Numbered from the stretch's first letter, positions 1 to 6,505 are shown. The stretch: DNA of 8,220 nt from Bacteriovoracaceae bacterium (GCA_947500275.1 CANMSW010000092.1:1-8220); one strand, 5' to 3'. The notes: generated by a model not told the origin, from the letters alone. Numbers and translations are program-made.

Positions 1-805
1 GGCTCCAGTGCGCGAGCGCCGCTTGCCGATCCGTACCGTCCAGCAAAGTACGAGCCACCCATGTTGCTGCCGCCTGGTCCTTCAGGCGCTCAGGAAACTG
101 CGACGACTCGACCCATTCTCTCAGATAGAGTGCGGCGGCATCTTGGGACGACGAGGGGCGAATTCCGGCCAGGGCTAGGCGTCGCTCGCTTTCGGAATGG
201 TTCGAAGACCCCACCAACCGCATCAAAGCACCCTGCGCTTCAATCGAACTACTTCTCGCCAGCGCCTCGATTGCTGCACGGCGATAACGGGGGTCAAGTT
301 GGAGATCGACGGCAATTTGCTCGGCGTGCTCGAGTTCGACCTCGGTCTGTGGAGTCTGGGTTCGAAGTTGCGTGAGAACCAACTCGGCCCGCTTCACATC
401 CTCCAACGCCTCCGGACTTAAAGCGATGACGTCCTCGTCAGGCGGCGGAACGTCGACCTGGGTCCATCCGTCCTCTCGGAAGGCCTCCGTCACTCGCTCC
501 TGTGCCTCCACCACTTCCGTGGCGAGCGATTCGGGCTCTGGGTCCTCGCCCGAGGGACGAGTCGTCGCTGAAACTCCAGGTTTTCCAATAGGAGGAGAAA
601 CAGGGGCGCTCGCCCCCCTGACCAGAGTGTCGCGCGCTTCTTTTTTCAGGTTGGGCGTTTGAGAAACGCTCGGTGCCCGCACTGAGTGTCCGACCCCTAG
701 GCCAATGAGAGTCACGGCAACCAGAAATGCAGCACGACGATGTCGCGATGCGAAAAAAGAACGAACTAAAAACAAGAGTGGTAAAAAGAGTTTGAGTGGA
801 TCCAA
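1..805 (-). CDS. Membrane-anchored protein of unknown function with HEAT-like helical repeats (C-terminus cut off by window edge)
   Basis: I do not recognise this gene. Reading the minus strand from a TTG at 805-803 gives 268 uninterrupted codons to the left edge. The TTG lies 7 nt after a perfect AAGGAGG, which is why I chose it; no ATG or GTG further upstream in frame has a comparable site. The protein begins with two hydrophobic patches separated by arginines and histidine (residues 4-19 and 25-39), suggesting a signal anchor or a short hairpin in the inner membrane. Residues 45-130 are rich in Pro, Ser, Glu and Asp and look disordered. From about 131 the sequence is helical; residues 171-199 (DPRYRRAAIEALARSSS followed by a second amphipathic helix) and 204-256 resemble HEAT or armadillo-type repeats. 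It is transcribed divergently from oppA, so it need not be functionally linked. Coding status is well supported by length, ribosome binding site and sensible composition; function is unknown. Confidence 0.8.
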   Translation of the reverse strand, partial: MDPLKLFLPLLFLVRSFFASRHRRAAFLVAVTLIGLGVGHSVRAPSVSQTPNLKKEARDTLVRGASAPVSPPIGKPGVSATTRPSGEDPEPESLATEVVEAQERVTEAFREDGWTQVDVPPPDEDVIALSPEALEDVKRAELVLTQLRTQTPQTEVELEHAEQIAVDLQLDPRYRRAAIEALARSSSIEAQGALMRLVGSSNHSESERRLALAGIRPSSSQDAAALYLREWVESSQFPERLKDQAAATWVARTLLDGTDRQAALAHWS

Positions 806-812
806 GCCAGCG

Positions 813-819
813 CCTCCTT
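813..819 (-). promoter_or_regulatory. Strong ribosome binding site setting the TTG start at 805
   Basis: The minus strand reads AAGGAGG here, a full match to the anti-Shine-Dalgarno complement, 7 nt before the TTG at 805-803. It decides a non-ATG start that would otherwise be missed. Confidence 0.75.
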
Positions 820-839
820 GCGCAAAACCCGAGACCAGA

Positions 840-869
840 AGTGTAGCCGCTTCCCCCCCTCCCTCACAA
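840..869 (-). promoter_or_regulatory. Candidate sigma-70-like promoter for the minus-strand gene, with a G7 tract in its spacer
   Basis: On the minus strand a -35-like TTGTGA (869-864) and a -10-like TACACT (845-840) are separated by 18 nt, each with four of six consensus bases. Predicted transcription would start near 833, leaving a short leader that includes the ribosome binding site. The spacer contains a run of seven G on the minus strand (C7 at 853-859). The prediction rests on consensus matching only. Confidence 0.3.
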
Positions 870-911
870 CCCTAAGCCCCCAATCCGACACGAAAATTTT
901 CAGACGATTCT

Positions 912-954
912 GGGTCACTCTCAGTCATGAACGGGCGTGACCCGACCCAGGGTC
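912..954. repeat. Cluster of four GGGTC/GACCC half-sites (possible operator)
   Basis: GGGTCAC at 912-918 and its exact reverse complement GTGACCC at 937-943 form a 7-bp inverted repeat with an 18-nt spacer. Directly adjoining is GACCC-A-GGGTC at 944-954, itself an 11-bp inverted repeat. Four copies of the same pentamer in 43 bp, in two orientations and between divergent genes, suggest a regulator-binding region. No specific regulator can be named; a structural role such as a weak hairpin is the alternative. Confidence 0.35.
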
Positions 955-1007
955 AAGAGCGGCCGCCAACCGACTGACGAGACCCCACGCAACGCCCAAG
1001 AAATCCT

Positions 1008-1036
1008 TTGGCAATTGCCAGCTCCCAGTCTATTTC
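1008..1036 (+). promoter_or_regulatory. Candidate oppA promoter overlapping a perfect 12-bp palindrome
   Basis: TTGGCA at 1008-1013 matches five of six -35 consensus bases. A weak -10-like TATTTC follows at 1031-1036 after 17 nt (only three of six match), so an activator might be needed. The -35 lies within TGGCAATTGCCA (1009-1020), a perfect 12-bp palindrome that could be an operator. Predicted transcription would begin near 1043, giving a leader of about 130 nt before oppA. This is a consensus-based guess. Confidence 0.3.
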
Positions 1037-1160
1037 TTCACCCAAAGAAAAGGCTTCGACGCCATGCCTCGCCCCTTCGTCCAGTCACTGCTATTCGTGA
1101 ATGGGATGCTTGAACCTGGTGTTTCGTCGGAAAAGTTTTAGGCGGTCCAACTTCCACAAC

Positions 1161-1165
1161 AGGAG
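1161..1165 (+). promoter_or_regulatory. Ribosome binding site fixing the oppA start at 1176
   Basis: AGGAG lies 10 nt before the ATG at 1176, and that start places a clean lipoprotein signal peptide at the N-terminus. The in-frame ATG at 1101 would add 25 residues ahead of the signal peptide and has no comparable site upstream. Confidence 0.65.
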
Positions 1166-1175
1166 ACGTCCACAC

Positions 1176-2816
1176 ATGCGTTCCGCTTCTGCGAAATCGG
1201 CTCGACTCACCCGTGCAGCGGGTTTGGCTCTGGCTCTGTTCCCAGCATTGATTTTTGCTTCGCTCACTGGCTGCACCAAGAACAGCGACCCAGCAAACAC
1301 GGTTCGCTTCGCCTTGACGACTGAGCCACCCAATTTGAACTCAATGCAAGCGACCGACCAATCGAGCTTTTTCGTGCTCGGCCATGTCATGGAAGGTTTG
1401 ACCCGCAACGGCCCCGATGGCGCACCCGTGCCAGGCGTCGCAGAAAAATGGGAAATGAATGACGCTGGAGCGACTTTCTACCTCCGCAAGAATGCGAAGT
1501 GGTCCGATGGAAAACCCGTCACTGCGAATGACTTCATCTTCGCCTGGCGCAATGTTTTAGACCCGAAAACCGCTTCCGAGTATGCGTTCATTCTCTACCC
1601 AGTGAAAAACGCGGAAGCGATCAACAAGGGCAAACTTCCTGTCTCCGACCTCGGGGTCGCAGCAGTAGACGATTATACTCTGAAAGTGACCTTCGAGAAA
1701 CCCTGCGGCTATTTCATGGCCCTCACTTCGTTCGCCACCTACTTCCCGGTACGCGAAGACTTCTTCCGCCAGAAGGGCGACAAATATGCAGCGGAAGCCG
1801 CTGATATGCTCTACAACGGCGCATTCAAGCTCACGAGCTGGGTGCATGGCGCTTCGTTGACATTCGACAAAAACGCCGACTACTGGAACTCATCGGCCGT
1901 AAAGCTCGACCGCATCAGCATTCCGTATATCACTCCAGACAATACGGCTCGCTTCAACTTCTTCAAAGAGAAGAAGACCGACATTCTTGACCTCGCAAAA
2001 GATGACCTTCCACGTGCCCAGAGCGAAAACTTCCGCTTAATGAATCACGCGGACGGTTCCGTCTGGTTCATGGAGTTCAACTTCCGCGAAGGGAAGCCAA
2101 CGCGGAATAAAAACCTCCGAAAAGCAATCCAACTCATTTTCGACACGGAAGAATACGTGAACAAAGTCGTTGGGATCCCTGGGACCAAACCTGGCAAAAC
2201 CCTCATCCCTTCATGGGTTCGCGGCGTTCAAGACAATTTCCGTCGTGAATTCCCCTACGCTCCGCCTGCTCGCAACTTGGTTGAGGCGAAGAAACTCGTC
2301 GAACTCGCAAAGAAAGAACTCGGCGGTTCGATTCCCCCGCTGGTTTGGCTCACGGGTGACACTCCCGCCTCCGCTCGCGAAGCGGAGTACTTCCAAAGCC
2401 AATTCAAAGAGCACCTCGGGCTTGAATTGCGGATCGACAAACAGATCTTCAAACAACGCTTGGCACTCATGAGCTCCGGTCAGTTCGATATTGTCTCGGC
2501 GGGATGGGGTCCAGACTTTGCTGACCCAATGACCTTCGCCGAACTCATGACCTCCTGGAACGAAAACAACCGCGGCAAGTGGACCAATGATCAATACGAT
2601 GCATTGATTCGCAAAGCCCAGTCGACCTCGGATCAAAAAATCCGCATGGCCGCGATGGCCGATGCAGAAAAAATTGCACTTGATGAATTGGCAGTACTGC
2701 CGACCAACGAGCGCTCCGTGATCTGGACGCACCACGAGCGTCTCCAGGGCGTGGGCCGCAGCATCATCGGCATGGACCCAGACTTCACTTACGCTTCGAT
2801 CGTCGAAGGCAAGTGA
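1176..2816 (+). CDS. oppA: Oligopeptide ABC transporter substrate-binding lipoprotein OppA
   Basis: This is the peptide-capturing component of the Opp importer, a family 5 extracellular solute-binding protein (SBP_bac_5) of 546 residues. From the ATG at 1176 it begins with a basic n-region (MRSASAKSARLTR), a hydrophobic core, and a lipobox SLTGC with the acylated cysteine at residue 33, so it is predicted to be a membrane-tethered lipoprotein. Family hallmarks are visible: VPGVAEKWEMN (about residues 85-95), a DFIFAWRNVLDPKTAS stretch (about 119-134) close to OppA/DppE proteins, YNGAFKLTSW (about 213-222), and WGPDFADPMTF (about 444-454). Length is normal for OppA. It heads the oppABCDF operon and is separated from oppB by a strong stem-loop, which would favour high OppA expression. 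The OppA-like rather than NikA- or DppA-like call rests on motif resemblance and on the gene order; exact peptide specificity cannot be told. Confidence 0.93.
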   Translation: MRSASAKSARLTRAAGLALALFPALIFASLTGCTKNSDPANTVRFALTTEPPNLNSMQATDQSSFFVLGHVMEGLTRNGPDGAPVPGVAEKWEMNDAGATFYLRKNAKWSDGKPVTANDFIFAWRNVLDPKTASEYAFILYPVKNAEAINKGKLPVSDLGVAAVDDYTLKVTFEKPCGYFMALTSFATYFPVREDFFRQKGDKYAAEAADMLYNGAFKLTSWVHGASLTFDKNADYWNSSAVKLDRISIPYITPDNTARFNFFKEKKTDILDLAKDDLPRAQSENFRLMNHADGSVWFMEFNFREGKPTRNKNLRKAIQLIFDTEEYVNKVVGIPGTKPGKTLIPSWVRGVQDNFRREFPYAPPARNLVEAKKLVELAKKELGGSIPPLVWLTGDTPASAREAEYFQSQFKEHLGLELRIDKQIFKQRLALMSSGQFDIVSAGWGPDFADPMTFAELMTSWNENNRGKWTNDQYDALIRKAQSTSDQKIRMAAMADAEKIALDELAVLPTNERSVIWTHHERLQGVGRSIIGMDPDFTYASIVEGK

Positions 2817-2836
2817 TGAACGTGTAGAAGTACCTG

Positions 2837-2868
2837 GGCTCCTCCAGGGTGTGAACCCTGGGGGAGCC
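2837..2868 (+). terminator. Strong stem-loop between oppA and oppB (partial terminator or mRNA stabiliser)
   Basis: The arms GGCTCCTCCAGGGT (2837-2850) and ACCCTGGGGGAGCC (2855-2868) pair over 14 bp with a single G-T wobble and a GTGA loop. It begins 20 nt after the oppA stop. The following tract, TCTTGTTTG, is T-rich but broken, so complete termination is doubtful. In many transporter operons such a hairpin after the binding-protein gene protects the upstream mRNA and lowers readthrough, giving more binding protein than permease; that role here is inferred. Confidence 0.7.
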
Positions 2869-2940
2869 TCTTGTTTGTGATTCGAAAGTGAATGAAACGG
2901 CACGCGGACTCTCGTCAGCGTGCAGGAGTTTTGAAAAGCG

Positions 2941-3885
2941 ATGTTTTCCTATATCGGTAAACGCCTCACGGCAGGCTTGGTCACTGTATTCTTTATCGCC
3001 TCGGTCACTTTTGCAGCAATGCACATCGTCCCCGGTGATCCGCTCATGGGCAATAAAGCCATGAGTCCCGAAATCCGCGCAAACCTTGAGCATAAATACG
3101 GACTCGACCGCCCCGTGGCCGAACAGTACGTCCGTTACCTAGCCAACATGGCACAGGGCGACTTCGGAATCTCATTCACGCAGAAGAATCGTACTGTGAA
3201 CGACATTATCGTGAGTCACTTTCCGATCAGCGCAATCCTTGGAATTCTCGCAGTCGCATTTGCAGCTTTAGGCGGAATTCTTTACGGGTCCCTCGCCGCC
3301 TTAGGGCGGGGCAAGTGGAGTGACCGAACGATCATGTTCCTCGTGATCTTAGGCGTGTCCGTACCGAGCTTCGTCTTTGCAGCACTGGGCCAACTCTCCC
3401 TAACCCTCATCAATAAAAAGGCTGGCTTTGAAGTTCTTCCGGTCGGCGGATGGGGAACGCTCTCTCACATGATTCTTCCAGCTCTGGTCTTGGGCTTGGG
3501 GACCATGGCGTTTCTGACGCGTCTGATGCGCTCAGCCCTGCTGGAAATCGTTCACCAGGACTACATCCGCACGGCAAAAGCGAAAGGTCTTCCGCCAGTC
3601 CGTATTTTCTTTTCGCACCAACTTCGTAACGCAATCCTGCCCGTCATTACTTACCTGGGACCTGCGATCGCAACGATCACGACCGGCGGTTTCGTCGTCG
3701 AAAGTGTCTTCGCTATCCCAGGACTGGGTCGTTACTTCGTTCAAGCGATTCAGCAGCTTGACTACACAGTCATCATGGGGCTCACGGTGTTCTACGGCGC
3801 TTTCCTCGTCTTCATGGTCATCACCGTCGATATCGTCTACGGATTGGTCGATCCGCGAATCAGCGTCACGAAAGGAAAGTCTTAA
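2941..3885 (+). CDS. oppB: Oligopeptide ABC transporter permease OppB
   Basis: This 314-residue inner-membrane subunit forms half of the peptide channel with OppC. It shows the typical order: N-terminal helix (about 9-30) followed by MHIVPGDP, an extracytoplasmic region with LDRPVAEQYVRYLANM and GDFGISF, then five more predicted helices (about 97-121, 131-155, 175-197, 233-255, 278-301). The cytoplasmic EAA coupling loop is clear around 200-233, with DYIRTAKAKGL followed by HQLRNAILP; it contacts one of the ATPases. The family motif VESVFAIPGLG (253-263) and the C-terminal VDPRI are intact. Length matches the family. AGGAG at 2924-2928 precedes the ATG with a somewhat long 12-nt gap. Only 3 nt separate its stop from the first possible oppC start, so the two are probably co-translated. 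OppB is preferred over DppB from gene order and the OppA-type partner. Confidence 0.93.
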   Translation: MFSYIGKRLTAGLVTVFFIASVTFAAMHIVPGDPLMGNKAMSPEIRANLEHKYGLDRPVAEQYVRYLANMAQGDFGISFTQKNRTVNDIIVSHFPISAILGILAVAFAALGGILYGSLAALGRGKWSDRTIMFLVILGVSVPSFVFAALGQLSLTLINKKAGFEVLPVGGWGTLSHMILPALVLGLGTMAFLTRLMRSALLEIVHQDYIRTAKAKGLPPVRIFFSHQLRNAILPVITYLGPAIATITTGGFVVESVFAIPGLGRYFVQAIQQLDYTVIMGLTVFYGAFLVFMVITVDIVYGLVDPRISVTKGKS

Positions 3886-3888
3886 TCT

Positions 3889-5409
3889 ATGTCGACGACT
3901 TCCCCGACTCTTTCAAACGCCACTCATTCCTCCAATTCTAACCCCGGTGGATCCTCTATGAACTCTAGCGTCAATCGCTCGTTCTTCGACAATCCCAAGC
4001 AAGTACTCGAGTCTCTGCACGGGATCACGAGCGACGATTTTGATCTTCTCGCTCAAGAAACTGGGAAAGTAGGACTCTCTCGCCCTTCCCTCTCCTACTG
4101 GAAAGATGCTTGGAGAAGACTGAAGAAAAATCGCCAAGCGATTTTCTCACTCTATATTGTCGTCGGCTTGGTTCTCTTTACCCTGGTCGGCCCCTCGATT
4201 TGGACAACACCCCCCTCCCTTCAGACCCTCGGGCGAGTCTCGGAAGCTCCAAGCCTCAGCATCAAAACGGTACGAGTTCTAGCCGAACTTCCGGCCTGGC
4301 AGCCCACTCTAGCGGAGGGCGTTCCAGCCCGCCCTACTGCCCCAGTTCCTGCTCAAGACTTGAAGGCTCCGTCCCAACTCAAACTCATGACTGAAGCATC
4401 CACCCTTGCCGTGCGTTTAAGCTGGGATGCGGTTCCGGGCGCTACCGGATATCGCGTTTACCGAGGCAACTATGCCCCGATGCAAGGAAGTCTCGGTCTC
4501 CCAATCGCAACCCTCGACGGGGGGAACATTGTTTCGATTCAAGACACCTTCAACTTAGTGCCTGGCTCTCAACACTATGGAGTTGTTGCCCTTCGCGATG
4601 ACGAGGAGTCGCCAAATTTCGCGAGCCTAGAAGTCATCCTGCCTGAGGCGATGTCGCTTCCCGAAGCGTTGAAAATCGATCCCAAAGCACAGGCTGGTCA
4701 GAGCCTCGAGATGCCCCTTCGTCCTCTCGGGTCCGACTATCTCGGACGGGATTTGCTCGCTCGCCTCATGAGCGGCGCAAGGGTTTCACTTTTTATCGGT
4801 TTTGTAGCGCCGTTCCTTTCGATTTTGATCGGCATTCTCGTGGGTGGAATCTCAGGCTATTTCGGCGGCAAGACGGATGCTTGGATCATGCGCTTTACTG
4901 ACTTCGTCCTTGCACTCCCGTTCTTGCTCTTCATGATTCTCTTCAAAGTCGCCTTTGGAGCAGGTCCTGGTGAAGATGGAATTGGCCCTATGTTGCTCGC
5001 GATGGTTGCACTGTCCTGGACGGGTCCAGCGCGACTCACACGAGGACAAGTTCTGCAGCTTCGCGAAAGCGAATTCGTGCAAGCCTCTCGACTCCTCGGT
5101 GCGAAGCCGATGTACTTGATTATTCGCCACCTTCTTCCAAACACGCTGGGAGTCATTCTGGTTTCGCTGACTTTCGCGATTCCGAGTGCCATTTTCACTG
5201 AAGCCTTCCTGTCTTTCATCGGGATGGGCGTTGTTCCGCCCACTCCGTCGTGGGGCAGTATGTGTAACGACGGGATTCAAACTTTCCTCACTCATCCCCA
5301 TGAGTTCATTTTCCCTGCACTTCTGATCAGCATCACCGTCTTGGCCTTCAACCTCCTAGGTGACGGCCTTCGGGATGCGCTCGATCCAAAAATGAGGTCC
5401 GTGTCATGA
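3889..5409 (+). CDS. oppC: Oligopeptide ABC transporter permease OppC with an inserted fibronectin type III-like domain
   Basis: This is the second channel subunit, but at 506 residues it is about 200 longer than usual. The N-terminus is Ser/Thr/Asn-rich (1-30), then a cytoplasmic segment ends in RPSLSYWKDAWRRLKKNR before helix 1 (about 83-105). A Pro-rich linker (106-158) leads into a region (about 159-252) with fibronectin III features: VRLSWDAVPGATGYRVYRG (175-193), then HYGVVALRDD (229-238) and a last strand ASLEVILPE. The conserved transporter core resumes at LGSDYLGRDLLARLMSGARVSL (280-301), with the EAA loop at 393-418 (SEFVQASRLLGAKP then RHLLPN), FTEAFLSFIGMGVVPPTPSWGSM split over 436-458, and LRDALDPKMR near the end. 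Topology puts the extra domain outside the inner membrane. An alternative start is Met24 at 3958, behind a weaker GGTGGA; I keep 3889 because AAGGAA lies 11 nt upstream. The stop overlaps the oppD start by 4 nt (ATGA). Confidence 0.92.
   Translation: MSTTSPTLSNATHSSNSNPGGSSMNSSVNRSFFDNPKQVLESLHGITSDDFDLLAQETGKVGLSRPSLSYWKDAWRRLKKNRQAIFSLYIVVGLVLFTLVGPSIWTTPPSLQTLGRVSEAPSLSIKTVRVLAELPAWQPTLAEGVPARPTAPVPAQDLKAPSQLKLMTEASTLAVRLSWDAVPGATGYRVYRGNYAPMQGSLGLPIATLDGGNIVSIQDTFNLVPGSQHYGVVALRDDEESPNFASLEVILPEAMSLPEALKIDPKAQAGQSLEMPLRPLGSDYLGRDLLARLMSGARVSLFIGFVAPFLSILIGILVGGISGYFGGKTDAWIMRFTDFVLALPFLLFMILFKVAFGAGPGEDGIGPMLLAMVALSWTGPARLTRGQVLQLRESEFVQASRLLGAKPMYLIIRHLLPNTLGVILVSLTFAIPSAIFTEAFLSFIGMGVVPPTPSWGSMCNDGIQTFLTHPHEFIFPALLISITVLAFNLLGDGLRDALDPKMRSVS
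4363..4644 (+). other. Fibronectin type III-like domain encoded inside oppC
   Basis: Residues about 159-252 of OppC read as a complete seven-strand Fn3-type beta sandwich. Key positions are the strand-B tryptophan in LSWDAVPG (W179), the strand-C tyrosines in GYRVYRG (Y188, Y191), the aspartate of IQDTF (D219), and the strand-F tyrosine in HYGVVAL (Y230). The pattern W-D-x-V-x-G-A-x-G-Y-x-V-Y-R is characteristic of bacterial Fn3 domains. By topology it faces the periplasm or outside, between helix 1 and the core, near the OppA docking face. Domain assignment is by eye. Confidence 0.75.
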
Positions 5410-6488
5410 GCCTGACCACCCCAAATCAAGCAAACCAACCAATTCTGGACGTCCGCGATCTTCGCGTCGAATTCGACACCTACGGCGGAATCGTGAAGGC
5501 CGTTCGAGGCGTGAACTTTGCCGTCGCACCAGGAAAGACCCTGGCGATTGTCGGCGAATCGGGCTGCGGAAAGTCAGTCACCGTTCAGTCTCTCATGGGG
5601 CTGATCCCGACGCCTCCGGGCAGGATTACTTCCGGAAGCGTGAAGTTTCAGGGCCGCGAAATCCTCGGGCTCCCGCCGAAAGAAGCCAACAAGATCCGCG
5701 GGAAAGAAATCGGGATGATCTTCCAGGACCCGATGAGTTCTCTGAACCCTACAATGACCGTAGGGAAGCAGATTGCCGAGACTCTCCGGTATCACGAGAA
5801 TATCACTTTCGAGGAAGGGCGCGTTCGCGCGATCGAGCTCCTCGAGCAGGTGCAAATTCCCGAGCCTGCTGCGCGAGTGGACGCCTACCCTTTTCAGTTT
5901 TCCGGTGGCATGCGCCAGCGCGTGATGATCGCAATGGCTATCGCTTGTAATCCGAAACTCTTGATCGCAGACGAACCCACGACCGCACTCGATGTGACCG
6001 TTCAAGCTCAGATCTTGAATCTCATGAAGAAACTCCAGCGCGAGCGCGGAATGTCGATCATTCTGATTACGCACGATTTGGGCGTCGTTGCTCAAATGGC
6101 TGATGACGTGGCCGTGATGTATGCGGGCCAAGTGGTGGAGTACGGAAGTGTGGACTCCATTTTCTTCCATTCTTCTCATCCCTACACTTTGGGACTTCGC
6201 GCGGCCATGCCGGGCCACGATGAAGACCCCAAAGGTACGGCTAAACGGAAACTGAAGCCAATCGAAGGCTCCCCTCCCGATCTCTTCCATCCACCTAAGG
6301 GCTGCGGCTATGCGGCCCGCTGTCCGCATGCCATGAAAGCTTGCGCGACGAAAATGCCGCCCCTCTGGGAATTGGAAACGGGTCACGGCAGTCGCTGCTG
6401 GCTGCACCACGAGTCGGGAGCACGCAATGCTCCGGCTGAACTCTTCCGGGGCAAGCTGATCTCGCCTCAATCTCTGACTCAGAGCTGA
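5406..6488 (+). CDS. oppD: Oligopeptide ABC transporter ATPase OppD
   Basis: This 360-residue cytoplasmic ATPase powers import together with OppF. All nucleotide-binding motifs are intact: Walker A GESGCGKS (50-57), Q-loop IFQDPMSSLNP (Q107), signature FSGGMRQR (165-172), Walker B LLIADEP with catalytic E190, D-loop SALD-type TTALD, and switch histidine H223 in ITHDLG. The C-terminal oligopeptide-transporter extension carries SHPYT and four cysteines at 300, 306, 313 and 331, spaced C-x5-C-x6-C-x17-C. In this family such a motif has been shown in some members to hold a [4Fe-4S] cluster, so a cluster here is likely but inferred. The ATG overlaps the oppC stop as ATGA, with GAGG 8 nt upstream, indicating translational coupling. 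Length is typical. The distinction from OppF follows from gene order and the GMRQR signature, compared with GQRQR in OppF. Confidence 0.95.
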   Translation: MSLTTPNQANQPILDVRDLRVEFDTYGGIVKAVRGVNFAVAPGKTLAIVGESGCGKSVTVQSLMGLIPTPPGRITSGSVKFQGREILGLPPKEANKIRGKEIGMIFQDPMSSLNPTMTVGKQIAETLRYHENITFEEGRVRAIELLEQVQIPEPAARVDAYPFQFSGGMRQRVMIAMAIACNPKLLIADEPTTALDVTVQAQILNLMKKLQRERGMSIILITHDLGVVAQMADDVAVMYAGQVVEYGSVDSIFFHSSHPYTLGLRAAMPGHDEDPKGTAKRKLKPIEGSPPDLFHPPKGCGYAARCPHAMKACATKMPPLWELETGHGSRCWLHHESGARNAPAELFRGKLISPQSLTQS

Positions 6489-6493
6489 ACTTC

Positions 6494-6498
6494 AGGAG
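6494..6498 (+). promoter_or_regulatory. Ribosome binding site that selects ATG 6506 as the oppF start
   Basis: AGGAG ends 7 nt before the ATG at 6506 but only 1 nt before the in-frame TTG at 6500, which is too close to work as a start. The oppF start is therefore placed at 6506. Confidence 0.75.
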
Positions 6499-6505
6499 CT
6501 TGAAG

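Larger units (their letters stand above)
806..1175. other. Divergent intergenic region between the minus-strand gene and oppA
   Basis: This 370-base stretch has no convincing full-length gene. It holds the candidate promoter for the leftward gene, a cluster of GGGTC/GACCC half-sites (912-954), a 12-bp palindrome (1009-1020) overlapping a candidate oppA -35, a possible 25-codon leader ORF (1064-1141), and the oppA ribosome binding site (1161-1165). The sequence between 870 and 911 shows nothing I can name. Confidence 0.6.

Noticed and set aside
61..662. Several overlapping + strand ORFs (61-375, 197-421, 372-662)
   Set aside because: They lie opposite the long minus-strand coding frame, have no family features or good ribosome binding sites, and are its shadows.
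1101..1175. In-frame upstream ATG giving a longer OppA
   Set aside because: It adds 25 Arg-rich residues before a normal lipoprotein signal peptide and lacks a ribosome binding site, whereas ATG 1176 has AGGAG upstream.
2211..2903. 230-codon minus-strand ORF
   Set aside because: It is antisense to the 3' end of oppA, crosses the inter-gene hairpin, and its protein looks like shadow sequence.
4852..5301. Two minus-strand ORFs opposite oppC
   Set aside because: They are antisense to the conserved permease core, with charged low-quality translations and no start signals.
5574..6470. 298-codon minus-strand ORF
   Set aside because: It is the antisense of the highly conserved oppD; its His/Arg-rich composition has no recognisable domain.
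6500..6505. TTG start for oppF two codons upstream
   Set aside because: Only 1 nt separates it from AGGAG; ATG 6506 has a proper 7-nt spacing.
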